Positions 19,178 to 30,323 of a stretch of 41,328 bases of DNA are shown here, piece after piece. Source of the stretch: Thamnocephalis sphaerospora (taxonomy: Eukaryota; Zoopagomycota; Zoopagomycetes; Zoopagales; Sigmoideomycetaceae); contig KZ992498.1 of NCBI GenBank assembly GCA_003614735.1, forward strand, positions 1-41,328, in the 5' to 3' direction. Under the pieces are notes generated by a model. The model had not been told where the DNA came from, did no database searches, and saw only the letters and a list, made by a program, of their open reading frames with translations. Position numbers and translations under genes: made by a program. Every line of letters starts with the position of its first letter. The first letter of the stretch is position 1.

Positions 19178-22009
19178 ATGTTGGCCGTCTGCAGTCTGAC
19201 GGCCACGTTGCTGTTACTGCTGCTGTCGGCTGGAGGTGTACGTCAGACAGACGCCTTCTACATTGCTGGTAACGCGCCGCAGCACTACCTGCTTGACGAT
19301 ACCGTGCCCGTCTACTGGAACAAGGTGTACCCGGCAGGCGAGCGGTTGAATCTGCCCTACCCGTATGCAGATTTGCCTTTTGTTTGTCATCCAGCTCAGT
19401 GGGAGTTGCCATACATGAATCTGGGGCGTAGCATGGCTGGAGACCAGCTAGTGCGCTCGGATATTCAGGTGGGTGACGGCATTGGCAAAGCATAGACGAG
19501 AGTGGCAAAAGTGCATGTTGGCGTTGGCTGGCCAAGCACGCTGCTAATTTGGACTATCCTGCACTTCTCTGGCGATGGTAGATTGAGATGGGCCGTAACG
19601 AAACATGCAAGGTGCTGTGTCGACGCCAAGTCACGCCAGATGCAGTTGAGCTGGCGCTGAGCCTGATCCGCGACCAGTACATGGTGGAGTGGTTTATCGA
19701 CGAGCTTCCTGTCTCGCGGCCCTGGGTGAACATGTACGATCGGAACAAACAGTATGGTGATGGATTTCCGCTAGGCTACTACGATCCGCTGGTAGGTGCT
19801 GCTGGGAACAGGGTGCAGGGAATGGCTGCAGAGCTGCTGGGCTGCGCTGCATCCTTGCTGCATCCACCGGTTTCTCACCAGCTTACCACGCATGCATCTT
19901 TGGCTGGGCGACAGATGGACAGCGTCTTCATTTATAATCACTTTATTCTGCAAATTCTCTATGAAAAGTCGCAGACTGGTTCTGGACAGCGGTTGATTGT
20001 CGGCGTCGAGATTTACCCCAAATCGTACGTCCCTCTCCCAGTGAACTGGCGCGGCAAACGCGGTGTGCGTGCGCGCGTTTGCGCTAACAGCGTCGAATCC
20101 TTGTCCGTAGCGTGGAAAATCACGGCCTGATGTGCCCACATGACGCGTCTATTCCGGGCATTCACCAGCAAGGTCTAAGCGCCGATATCTCTGGCATCAC
20201 CTACACCTACTCGGTTATGTGGCAGGAGGTGGGACACCAAAGGAGGCGCTAGGCTAGCTGCCGAATGGCAACTGTGGCCGATGCTAATGACAGCTGCTCT
20301 TTTACGCGCACCGATACTATTGTGTAGGAAACATCGGTATCCTGGGGCAAGCGCTGGGACAGCTATCTTAGCTTTAACGGCGACACTTTCATCCATTGGC
20401 TCTCCATCGGCAACGCATCGGTTATCCTGGCCCTCATTGCACTGACGGTGGCTGCTATTGCTGTGCGCGCGCTCAGTATTCCAATTCCTTTCCGGAACTC
20501 GGACGACACGGTGCGTACGCTGCAATACCGCAACTATTTAGATTGGATCAGGACAGTTGTGCTGTTTGTACTAACATGAACTGAACGGCTGTTGACGCAT
20601 GCTGGATCCTCCTACTGTGTTCTGTTCTGCTGGCCAAGTAGAGTGACCAGGATGATATGAGTGGCTGGAAGCAACTGCACGGCGATGTGTTTCGGGCACC
20701 TGAAAACGAGCGGCTATTGGCAATCCTTGTGGGCTCCGGACTCCAGGTACTCTGTACCATAGCCGGTGTTCTATGTACGTCGCAATGCCTGCATCCTGGC
20801 AAGTCGTGATGGCAACCAGGCTGTCTAGAGGTTGACTGTGCCTTTGGACGGCGCTTGTGCGTATTTTGCAGTGCTTGCAGCTCTTGGAATTCTCAACCCG
20901 TCTTTTCCCGGTGGCCTAGTCTCGGTTGGCATCTTCCTTTACGTGTTTGCCGGGTAAGCTGCGCTGCATCCTGCTGTTTGGCGCATCGCAAACGCTCGCT
21001 GACATGTACGCTTCGCTGCCAGCCTACTTTCCGGCTACACGAGCGCGCGCATCTACCGGACGTTTGGACAGGAGGAATGGCGACGGAATGCAATTCAGGT
21101 TGGTGCGGCATGGATGCGTGTACAGGATCATGCATGACCAATCGCATCGGCTCGATTCGTAATTTGTAATGTGCAGACGGCCGTGCTGGTGCCCGGCGGA
21201 CTCTACCTTTTGCTGGTTCTGCTCAACTTTTTCAACTGGGCCAAGGGCTCAGCCACATCCATTTCGTTTGGCGTGTTTATCACGCTGTTGACCCTCTGGG
21301 TGTGTCTGATGGGCCCGATGGTGGTGGCCGGCGCCTATGTGGGTGAACGTCGACCGGCCTTTTCCCATCCAGTCCATACCAGCGCGGTACGCCGCACCAT
21401 TCCCAAGCCTGTTTGGTACATGCGGTCCCTTCCAAGGTAACTACCGCCTTAACGATTGCGTACTGCGCACTGCTACTTGTTTCTCCGCCGTTTACACTGT
21501 GTGTACGAATGGCGCTGTTGCGTAGCGTCCTGTTGGCAGGCATCATTCCATTTGGCACCATTTTTCTTCAGGAATATCTTTTGCTTCAGTATATGTGGGG
21601 CGACCGGTTCTACTACTTTTACGGATTCCTAGGCGCCTCCTTCCTGCTGCTTGCCACTGTCAGCGTTCTGGTCACGCTGGCAATGACGTACTTTCAGCTC
21701 TGCAGCGAGGTAAGCCGACAACGCATCAGCGTGTGTGTGCATCCTGTTGCTGACACGTCGCTGTCGCAGGATTACCGCTGGTGGTGGAGATCCTTTTTTG
21801 TAGGGGGCTCGGCGTCCATCTACATATTTGCCTACACGCTACTGCACTGCTGTATTCGGTTGGGCATTAGCAGCCCAGTGTCTGGCTTCCTTTACTTGGT
21901 GCATGCGCTGGTAGCAAGCGTCGTACTGGGTGTCGCATTGGGCAGCATCTCGTTCATGGTCACGTACTATGCCATGCGCAAGGTTTTCAAGATTGTCAAG
22001 GTCAACTAG
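19178..22009 (+). CDS. TM9 superfamily (EMP70) membrane protein
   Basis: Endosome/Golgi nine-helix protein of the EMP70 family, involved in protein sorting, cell adhesion and metal homeostasis in yeasts. Eleven exons: 19178-19468, 19582-19791, 19915-20024, 20111-20228, 20328-20555, 20642-20774, 20872-20953, 21023-21098, 21177-21436, 21526-21709, 21770-22009, giving 643 residues. A signal peptide is followed by the lumenal domain (FYIAGNAPQHYLLDD, VEWFIDELP, VGVEIYPKS, SVSWGKRWDSYL). The helix region has GWKQLHGDVFRAP, WAKGSATSISFG and DYRWWWRSFF, and the C terminus ends KIVKVN, near the family's KVD tail. An ATG at 19088 would add 30 residues before the signal peptide. The exon-5 donor (GTTGTG) and the exon-3 acceptor are the least certain sites; 19882 is an alternative acceptor. 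Confidence 0.93.
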
Positions 22010-22221
22010 CTGTTTGCGCATCTGCTCATTCTGCTGCGATTCATTGGCCGTAGTCGCTGTGCACGATCCGTGCGTTTGCTGAGAAGCGAATCCAGGTGCC
22101 GTGCCTGGCAGCTATTCGCGTGGATCCGCAGCGTCCCCTACTTTTGCTTCTACTTTAAACTTATAAACACATGCGTGTTCTGGGCCAGACAAGTTCATTT
22201 AGCACCATCCTTACGTTGCCA

Positions 22222-22906
22222 CTACCGCTGTAGCAGTGTAGCAACCTGCTCCACCAACTGCACCGCACGCTGTGTTGCTGCCTTGTCTCCACAGTAGGTG
22301 CATACCAGCACGCCATATGGCAACGATGCCAGCACGATGCCATGTCCACCGTCTGCAATTCCATACAGACTGCGTGTGCGCATGGATGCTTTTAGTATTG
22401 TCTACTTGTCGGTCGCAGATACACGTCCTACCTATTCAGCGACTTGGCAAATGATCGGTAAAGATGTCTGCTGCCTGGCAACTGTATCACTCCATCTAGA
22501 ATACACCATCGTCGCTGCATCGTTAGACCTTATACGCTGCTGCCCACCCTAACCGGAGACACTCACGTTCAATAGAAGCTTCGTAGTCGAAGAGCGTTGT
22601 CAGCCTGACCAGCTGTGCACGCTCTGCCGGGTGATCCAGCTAATCCTACACAGCTTTAGCGCCAAACGCCGAGCCTATCGCTCGATCGCCATATCCTTTA
22701 CCTTTTCAAGCGGCGCCAAACTGCCGCAACCAAAGGCACAGTGCCCGTGATAGCGCGCTACCAGTGCGACACCGTCCACCGAACCGGTAGCCAGCAGCCG
22801 TTCTACAGAGCGACAAAACATAAGCCTGGCTATTTTTAAAGTGTGCCGCGTCAGCTTACTGCCACTCACCGCGCACAAGCTGTTCTAACGGACTGCGGCT
22901 ATTCAT
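22222..22906 (-). CDS. Small protein, possible roadblock/LC7-like fold
   Basis: A 142-residue protein from five exons (minus): 22870-22906, 22702-22829, 22567-22639, 22432-22474, 22222-22369. Introns are 40, 62, 92 and 62 bp and all phases close. It starts MNSRSPLEQLVR. The middle has a pattern of short strands and helices (DGVALVARYHGHCAFG), and the end is a strand-strand-helix (GIVLASLPYGVLVCTYCG, then AVQLVEQVATLLQR). This order resembles roadblock/longin-type adaptors such as Ragulator or dynein light-chain subunits, but no signature residue proves it. The gene is convergent with the TM9 gene, 213 bp apart. The first intron is short; an alternative donor (GTAAGC) gives a slightly different exon 1. 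Confidence 0.6.
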
Positions 22907-23138
22907 TGGCAAGAATGACGATGGAATGGGCGGGCGGCGTAGACAGGATGGCGATGAGCTATTACAGGAGTGTGTTTTGAGGTGATCAAAGGTGCCATAA
23001 ATCACAGAGACTGTTGTGCCATACTGGATCTAAACACTGCAGGGCCATCATGGTAAACGGTTTATTGGTGGCAACGGTGAAGCGGCGCATGATAGGGGGA
23101 AGCGTGGAAGCGGCCAGCGCGCCCAGCGGGGAAAAGCG

Positions 23139-24014
23139 CTACGACTTGCGCCATGCGGTGGGCACATTGTCGCCTGGCTTGGTGTGAAAGCCAGTAAGCG
23201 TATTGACAGGGTAGAGCGTGAATATCCCGACCAGCGGAAATACGGCAAACTCCACAAACGGCACATCTACATGCGTAAGTACACGATGGAGCAGTAGAAG
23301 AGCGCATACGACGAGCAGCGACGCGGCTTCCTACAGTATGCAGGCAGTGTTAGCGCGTATCGTAATGTTTTCAGCACATTTACGTACCCTCTGCTTGCGG
23401 TTCTTCCAAAAGGGTTTGCCGGGTGGCGCAAACTTGAGCATCACACCCGAGGCGAGCAGAAGAAGGATAAGACCGGCATACTGCGTGCCGATGGCCGAGT
23501 CTACCAGCCAGCTGACGACCATCTGGCCACGATTGGAAATGTTGCGTGCCACCGTCATGGCCATGAAGCTGTAGATGAAGCAAATGTAGGCAATCACGCC
23601 GACAATGTAGGTTCCGCGCGCCAATCGCGGCAGCAGCTCCAACATGGATTTGCTCCAGCTGATGAGCAAAATTGTGATGGTGGCGTACACGAGGAATGTC
23701 CAGTAGAATACCAGCCATGTGACGCCTTTATACAGGACCACCATGTAGCAGTCAGCGGCATAGACTGCAACGGTCAAACATTGGCGTTAGCGGTGTTTGC
23801 CACGGCGGCTCACATAACAGCAGCGCTACTTACAGCCAAAGGCCACCATAACCAGAAAGCTCACGGTACTGCGGAAGCGTACCAGATAGGCCAGCTGCAG
23901 CGCAGCAAGCACAGTGTATACGATGCCGAATGCGAGAAAGACCATTCTTGCCGTGGTAAACAGGCGCTCAAAGGAGCCGTCCGGCGGGAATAGCGCGTAC
24001 TGTTGTTCCTGCAT
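23139..24014 (-). CDS. Seven-helix membrane protein, 249 residues
   Basis: Three exons (minus): 23834-24014, 23388-23764, 23139-23330; introns of 69 bp (GTAAGT...GCAG) and 57 bp (GTACGT...GTAG), phases 1 and 0. The protein starts MQEQQYALFPPDG and has seven hydrophobic segments (such as MVFLAFGIVYTVLAAL, WLVFYWTFLVYATI, LILLLLASGVMLKF, LLVVCALLLL), with charged loops (MLELLPRLARG, PFWKNRKQR). It ends DNVPTAWRKS. Loops are short and there is no large domain. I do not recognise the family; it has the topology of a receptor or channel-like protein. The start is the first ATG after a TATA box 115 bp upstream; the frame is open further 5' but without ATG. Confidence 0.75.
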
Positions 24015-24381
24015 GCTGAAAAGTACAAGTGGAGGGAGACTAGCTAGCGCCGACAACACCAGGGGAAGAGCGAGAATGAAGAAGGGACGACGGAAAAGGT
24101 CAACGACAGCGCTCGCTGCGGCAGCGCTATATAGGAAGCATTTCAGGCGGCCTGTTGTGTTACCATACGCCAATACATGCGGTGTACAGGAGTAGTGTTT
24201 AATCGACGTATGGCGTGTTGCATCTCATGCAGACCGCTGTAAGAGTGCGGACACCAAAGGGTATACTAGCGTATTCGGCAGCGTGTTGCAGGTGCCCGTG
24301 CCCAGCCGCATGTCTTGTTGCTCGGCATCCGCCTTGGAATGGGCTGCCTTGTTTGTATATACATGGCCGATAACCCTGTAG
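24015..24381. other. Intergenic between two minus-strand genes
   Basis: About 365 bp between the seven-helix gene start and the RSPRY1-like stop. It carries the TATA box at 24128 and a pyrimidine-rich leader (minus strand, 24030-24110). No further gene. Confidence 0.5.
24128..24133 (-). promoter_or_regulatory. TATA box of the 249-residue membrane protein gene
   Basis: TATATA on the minus strand, 115 bp before the ATG at 24014, followed by a CT-rich leader typical of fungal promoters. It was used to choose the start codon. Confidence 0.5.
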
Positions 24382-27300
24382 CTACCATTGCAAAGCTGCG
24401 ACTGCCTGCACAGTGCAGGTCGCCGCACAAGTAATAGTGTCAGGCTCGTCGCTGGCCGCATGATCCGCCACGCTGGCAATGTCGGAGAAAGCGGCACAGA
24501 CGTTGGCGTCGCCGTTGGCCGTCTGCGAGGGAAGAGATACTGTTACAAACTGAACTGGCGCACGGCACCATGGACATGAAGTGGCAGCGCAGCGACGTGC
24601 ACAGTGCGTGCACACATCGCCATGCAAACAGGGAGCAAATGAAGCGTCGGCCACGGCAGCGCAGCACAGCTTGCAGAGTAGTGCGTCCATATCCCCCTCC
24701 GGCGACACGCCGCTGAGATTGTCCAGCCTTTTTGGAAACGTGTCATGGGACAGCAACAAAGCGTGCTCGTCATGGCAATGGTGTGGATTACCGTCGAAGC
24801 CGTCTTGGCGTCCGGTAACGGCATGCTCGCTCCACTCTTCCACCTTGCTGCACAGCCATCGCGGCGTGGCATGTAGATCGCGCACCATGGGCGACATGCC
24901 ACTACCGTAGACGCCTCTGCTCCAGTCTGAGATCTGGACCGGCGTAGGACACAGCTCCGTGGCTAACCTATACAGAGTCGAGAAGGGCTTTTCAGGTGGA
25001 TAGCTGCATTGATGCGTGGTTAGCGGCTATCCTTGCGTGGCTACACGCATGGACAGTGGGAACGCGTACCGAAACGGCGTGGCGCCAAAGTTAAAGCATG
25101 CCTGCTGTCCAGAGGTAAAGCTTGCAGCCGGACGCAGTGTGTACCGACCGGCCGCTGTATCCGATGCTATGGTATGCAGCCAATCGTTTACGCATTGCGT
25201 AAACTCTGGCTCGTGAGAGCTCTGAGGTACAAGCACGCCATTCAGGTAGAAATGGAACGCAGTGTTCTGCTCTTCAAGCTGCAGCCATACGCCAAGCACA
25301 TCGCCTGGTACACAGAAGCAGCAAATCGCCATTAGCAAGTGGGCTTTTGTTTGCCATGCAAACCGATATACCATCACAGACCTTCTTTCCATGACTGTCC
25401 CGACTGTTCACTCTGCGTACAGGCATGGTACTGTTTGCGCAGTCAATTAGGTTAGCGTGTGCATTAGCGGATGTAGCAATGTTTCTGTGCGCGGATCGGC
25501 ACCGCAACCCGAGACGTACCCAGGTGAGCTTTCGGCAGCCATCGTAGCCAAGAGAGCATGCCGTGTCACCGACGCCTACGATTGTCGTGCATAGCGGTGA
25601 GCGTGCATCGTGTCTGGCACCAATGCCACTGGACAGCTCACCAATGCCTTCGTCGCATTCAAATATTTCGCCGTCTACGGCGTTGGCCCAGCCAATCTGC
25701 ATGATGCCAGTGGTAACTAGCGTGACTTCGTAATACCAGGTGCCTAAAGAACGCTTAAGCCAAGACACCGCCACACTACCAAGACAGACGCATTCACGTA
25801 CCTAAGCGCACGGGACAGGTTGAGCAAATGGTAGCAAACGCCGTGTAATCATTGCGCACTTCCATCCAGTCTGGTGATATTTTCCATTGTCCAATGGCAG
25901 ATGTATAATCAAGCAGTGCCGTCTGCTGCTGATGTACAGGTCGCGATGGAGCACACATGCCATTTGCTGTACACAATAGCAGGCGTTAATAAACACGTGT
26001 ATACGCATTAGCATGCTGCGTGAGCATGCTGCGTGAGCGTTCTTCTTACCCAGCGTGTAGCTCAAAGCCCAGTTGGCGCAAAACTGCAGTTCGCGCGTCT
26101 TCCACTTTCTGACTGCTGTCGCATGCTCGTCTGGCGATGTTGGATTCCCCGCCGAGGCACCTGCCGACATCAATGGCGATGATGTGGAAAAGGATAATAG
26201 GGAGGACCGGGAGAAGCGTAGTGAAGCGGTGCTCCGAGCTGCCGCAGTGCCGCTTGCAGTGCCACGTCCGTTTCTTTCGCCGTGGCCAGACGAGCCAAGC
26301 GTTAAAGATATTAGGCGCCGAATGGGTGAGGAGCGCACCATATGATGATAACCCGTAGACCAAAAGCTGCTGCCAAATCGTGTGCCGCTCCTGTTGTTGG
26401 CGCTTTCGCTTCCGGCGGTGTCGGCCTGTCTTGTTTGGCAAGCTTGCGCAGCATTATGAGCCTGATCATCGGTGAGCTCGTTCTCGTAGTCGTCTAGAAT
26501 GAATGACCGCAGCGTGTCCAGCACGCTGCTCCGAGTCACCTTTTGCTTGCATTGGCCTGCACACAGTCCGTATTTGCGGGCAGGATGTACGAGTCAGTTG
26601 TAGAAGGTCAAGGTGCACACACGCACACACGCACCGGTAATAGAAAACCGCTCCAGTGTAAGCAGGGCAAAAAGCTGCTCTTGGGGGTGCCGCGTGTCGG
26701 CCAGCTGCTCGGCCAGCTGCTTGTGTACTGCGTCGGTAAACAGCTGCGCGGCCACCTTGCCTGCATGCACACGCGCAAAATTTGCTGATTAGTCCACGTA
26801 GCATAGCTGCAGCCAAGAGAGACACGCTAGAACCCACCGGCCAGCCTTTGGGCAAGGATCATCCAGATAATGGCGCTGTTGATACGTACACGCGTTCCAG
26901 ACTTTGATCGAAATAGGCTATTACCTGTGATTCGATAAGCAGCGGGTAAATCAAGGTGTGTTTGCTGAGTGAGGCAGGCGCACGTACCGTTTTGGCTAGT
27001 CTGCACCTTATGCAGTAGGCGCTCGCTTAACTTTACAGCATTCTCGGTAGATGGCAAGGCAATAAGCTCTGCATTGCAATCGTAGCGGAACGGTAAGTTT
27101 GCCGTTTGATGGCGGTATCTGCCGTTGCAAACGGATTAGCCTACCGAGCATATGACAGAAAAAGGTCAACAGTAGCGGATCGTCATGCGGAAGCGTGTCG
27201 ACCATGGCAATCAACAATTCGACAAAGTGGCCATCTGCCACGGTGAGTAAATGTTAGCGTTGGTCAATCTACGCTGACGCCACTGTTATCTTTGCAACTC

Positions 27301-27816
27301 TACCATCTTGCGACAGAGAGATGAGGACGTCAGCCGTGTCGTTTAGCCGATCACTACCGCCAGCACTGCCACTCTGGCCATCTTCGGTGCCTTCACGCAC
27401 TGCTTGCCATGCTTGTCGTATCAGATGGTTGTAGCGTAGTCGCTGTAGCTGCGTCGTGAAGCGACCAGTCAGCGATCGGCTGACCATAGCGCAAAGACGT
27501 CTACTGTATTTGAGCCGTCACGCTGTTGCAACGGTGCTGTGCTGGTCGACAGTGACCACGATGGGCGGAGAACGAAATGGTAGAGGCGCGTTTGAGAAAG
27601 GATCAATGGTGAATAAGGACGGTTAGGATGTGTAGGTGGCGGCCCACATGTAGCAAACGACTGGCGTTCTGGAGATGTGGCGGATGGTGTGCAAGAAGAA
27701 ACGGTCGGCGATGCGTCGGTTTGGGGACCAATTGAGCACATACGTGTTTCGCGCTGTCCGGTTGTCTCCGTGATGTGGTGGGGTTTCGGACACTGTAGTC
27801 GCTGCAGCAGGCCCAT
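24382..27816 (-). CDS. RSPRY1-like RING/SPRY E3 ubiquitin ligase
   Basis: Predicted E3 ligase with the full RSPRY1 layout: helical N-terminal region, SPRY domain, C-terminal RING. Twelve exons (minus): 27505-27816, 27304-27448, 27145-27234, 26988-27068, 26838-26924, 26635-26784, 26050-26556, 25802-25966, 25520-25743, 25382-25430, 25045-25304, 24382-24987, total 891 residues with all phases closing. The helical part matches RSPRY1 in HPQEQLFALLTLERF and FCANWALS. The SPRY domain has TWYYEVTLVTTGIMQIGWA, LGYDGCRKLTWYH, SWKEGD and FHFYLNG. The RING is CKLC...PCLHGDVCTHC...CPWC (C3HC4). Exon 26050-26556 carries a long Ser/Thr/Arg-rich insert absent from animal RSPRY1 (about 576 residues). A 5' exon 27904-28191 can be joined in phase to 27801 instead, giving 982 residues, so the N terminus is open. 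Confidence 0.9.
26011..26036. repeat. 13-bp tandem duplication in an intron
   Basis: GCATGCTGCGTGA occurs twice back to back inside the RSPRY1-like intron 25967-26049, near its donor. It looks like a simple replication slip. Confidence 0.7.
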
Positions 27817-27903
27817 TCACGGAGTACATGTGCATATCCCAAAGCGGCATGCGATATTAGTATAGTGACGTTTATCTGGTGCGCCGAAGCGTCCGAGGCT
27901 TAC

Positions 27904-28191
27904 CAGAAGTGCCAACGCGGACGTACATCCACCGATAGCGGCCCGAGCAAGATAACGGTGCTCCCTGGGCAACCGTGGTGTGCAGTAGTACAGCAGCAGT
28001 AGTGGCAGTAGTACAGCAGTAGCAACAGTAGCGGTAGCAGCAGCGGCAGTAGTAGCAGCGTCGAGTGTCTTCAAAAAATGCCCAACAGAGTGCGCAAGAG
28101 GAACGGGTGACGGGCAAGTAGGTAAACAGACGCGGCGGAAAACGGACATATGTGGTACAGCGACATTTGGCTGCTCGGGTGACCAATCCAT
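27904..28191 (-). CDS. Possible alternative 5' exon of the RSPRY1-like gene
   Basis: From an ATG at 28191 (MDWSPEQPNVAVPHMSVF) the frame runs 96 codons to a GTAAGC donor at 27903. It is phase 0 and joins an acceptor at 27802 inside the first RSPRY1-like exon. It contains an Ala/Thr run and a hydrophobic segment (AVLLPLLLLYYC), which could act as a signal anchor; animal RSPRY1 also begins with a hydrophobic segment. Against it, the Ala/Thr part is a triplet repeat, and another minus-strand frame here (WPAKWIGHPSSQMSLY, VYLLARHPFLLRTLL) also looks coding. Confidence 0.35.
27978..28062. repeat. Imperfect GCA/GTA triplet tract
   Basis: About 85 bp of mixed CAG, TAG and GCA triplets. On the minus strand it encodes Ala/Thr/Val in the possible 5' exon of the RSPRY1-like gene. 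Confidence 0.7.
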
Positions 28192-29052
28192 TTGGCCGGC
28201 CTAGGATACAGCCTCGCGGCGAAAACAATACCTCACCATGCGTTCGCAGCAGCAACAGTAGCGAGCACAAATGACTCCAAAGGATAGCGGCAGCAATCTT
28301 GAGCAGCTGCAGCAATCGCTGCTACGATAGCTGCATCTTTTTTTGCGTGGCATAATCTTGCGTACAGAAATGACGCACACACGGAACCCGCGGTCTACGC
28401 TAATGCACCTACGATGGTGCATATGCATCGCAGCTTGGATATGCGCAGGCCAGCAGCGTGGTCGTCAAGGCAACGCTCCCCCCAGATGCAAGAACCATGC
28501 AACGCCAGTCGTGCTGGCAAAGGATGGTTTACGTTGAAAGCACGATCTCATGCCCACCAGCAAAGGCAGGCCGATAGATGCACAGCTTGACGGTGCGCGC
28601 AACGGACAACCTAACCGCCGTGCAAGATGCATTCTGTACGGCCGGCAAAGGATCCGTACCTTCCGCGGATGGCCCGCAACGTGGCCAATGGCCTTACCCA
28701 AGGCAAGTGCGCTTGGCAGCGATTAGTGCATGGTAGACCAGATTTGTGGCTGCGGCGCTCTGCATGTGACCACAAGACAGCGTGGTTGCTTTCTGGTGGT
28801 GGCCATGTGCCAGACTGAGTCTAATAATAACCAACAGGCAGCCACAGTCACTGCCGTTGGGCGTCGCATGCGCCGGCAGTTCGCACGCCTTTTAGATAAC
28901 GCGAGCTCCTATAAAGCACGCTACTGCAAACGCCTCTTTGCTACGGGCACTGCTCACTCATTGCCATCACTCGCACGCTCCATCTCAAGCGGCTGCCATC
29001 TAGTTTCCGTTGTCTCGCGTTGTCTGCCTTTTCCACACCGCTCATCTCCAAC
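28192..29052. other. Divergent intergenic, RSPRY1-like / GNA1
   Basis: About 860 bp. On the minus strand 28230-28430 is open in two frames and protein-like in one (DAAIVAAIAAAAQDCCRYP), so a further 5' exon or small gene is possible. The right part holds the GNA1 promoter with a TATA box at 28910. 28440-28900 shows nothing I can support. Confidence 0.4.
28910..28915 (+). promoter_or_regulatory. TATA box of GNA1
   Basis: TATAAA 143 bp before the GNA1 start codon, preceded by GC-rich text and followed by a pyrimidine-rich leader. Confidence 0.5.
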
Positions 29053-29926
29053 ATGACCAGCTCGCTGATGTTTGAGGCCTCATTGCTAGGCACTGCGGTG
29101 CTCTCTCGACTGCCTGACGGGTATCATATGCGCCCACTCTCCGCAGACGACTATGATAAAGGTAGCGTGGTGCTCTTGTGCGGTTGTAGCTGCGACTGCA
29201 CCCGGCTGACCGCGATTGGTGGCGCTAGGTTATCTGGCCTGTCTGGAGCAGCTGGCCACCGTAGGAGACGTGTCACGCCGCCAGTTTGCAGGTACGTTGG
29301 TGCCAGTGTGCCATTAACACGCGCGTAGCTTACGCAGTCGTTCTTTTTCGCCATGTCTGCAGACCAGTTTGAGCTTATGCGTCGTCAGGGCAGCTCGTAC
29401 GTTGTGGTGATTGAGGACACGCGCACACAACGCATCGTAGCGTCAGGCACCCTGGTCGTTGAGTACAAGTTTCTGCGTGGTTGCGCGCATGCTGGACATA
29501 TTGAGGATATTGTTGTGGATTCGCAACAGCGTGGAACTGGCCTGGGCGTGCGGTAAGCTACTACGCACACACGCTGGCAAGGCACATTGATAGCATGCTC
29601 ACTGCTGCCCTGTCGTTAGGATGATTGAGCAGCTCAAGGCGCTGGCAAGCACCCTGGGCTGCTACAAGCTGATTCTAAACTGCTCTGAGCGCAACGCCGG
29701 CTTTTACGAGCGCTGCGGCCTGAGGCGACATGACATCCAGATGAAGCTCTATATGGATCAACCGACGGCCGACGCTGCCCAGCCAGTCCCATCGGCGCCA
29801 GAGTCTACTGTCCGTGCCAAGATGGCAGCCATCGACATGGCAACACAGCGGGACTCGGGCTCGTGCGGTCAGCTGGCCTTTAGCACTCAGGAGGAAACAC
29901 CTGCTTCCGCTCGTTCGACGGCCTAA
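29053..29926 (+). CDS. GNA1: Glucosamine-6-phosphate N-acetyltransferase
   Basis: GNAT enzyme that acetylates glucosamine 6-phosphate with acetyl-CoA, a step toward UDP-GlcNAc for chitin, N-glycans and GPI anchors. Four exons: 29053-29161, 29229-29291, 29363-29552, 29620-29926, giving 222 residues; introns of 67-71 bp. Family marks in order: MRPLSADDYDKGYLACLEQL, FELMRRQGSSYVVV, the signature GHIEDIVVD with RGTGLG for CoA binding, GCYKLILNCSE and NAGFYERCGLRRHDIQM. The third intron splits the CoA loop codon (CG|G). Family members are usually about 150-185 residues; here about 45 extra Ser/Thr/Ala-rich residues follow the core and are probably disordered. Confidence 0.94.
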
Positions 29927-30323
29927 GTATTTCGTTTGTTCCTTGCACTACTGCTGTCTTCTTCATTAGTATACTCCCACTGCACGTCGCTTTTGCGCAA
30001 CCGCCCATCTCGCATTCCGTCATATCATACTACCTTCCTTTTGCCCATTTGCGATAAACCATTGCGCATTGATTACACTAATTGTTGCGTTGGTCTTTGG
30101 TATTTGTGTGCAAGCCTGGCATTCGTCTTTACCATGCGGCTATTATGACGCCGTCGATTGCCCGTGTCCATATTCAGAAAGTGGATCGCGTGTGCAGCAA
30201 GGGCCGTCACGATGGGCAGCAGTCGGTACACGCCAATTTATCGTCAATGGTTCATTGCCCATGTCTATGGTCAACCTTTCGTGCACAGTTTGCCGACGGT
30301 ACCAACAGAATGGCCAACGCGTG
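29927..30323. other. Convergent intergenic, GNA1 / mL46
   Basis: About 400 bp between two stop codons. A plus-strand frame at 30136-30327 lacks motif support; I see no gene here. Confidence 0.45.

Noticed and set aside
22070-22297. Plus-strand open frame after the TM9 gene
   Set aside because: Overlaps the well-phased minus-strand five-exon gene and has no motif.
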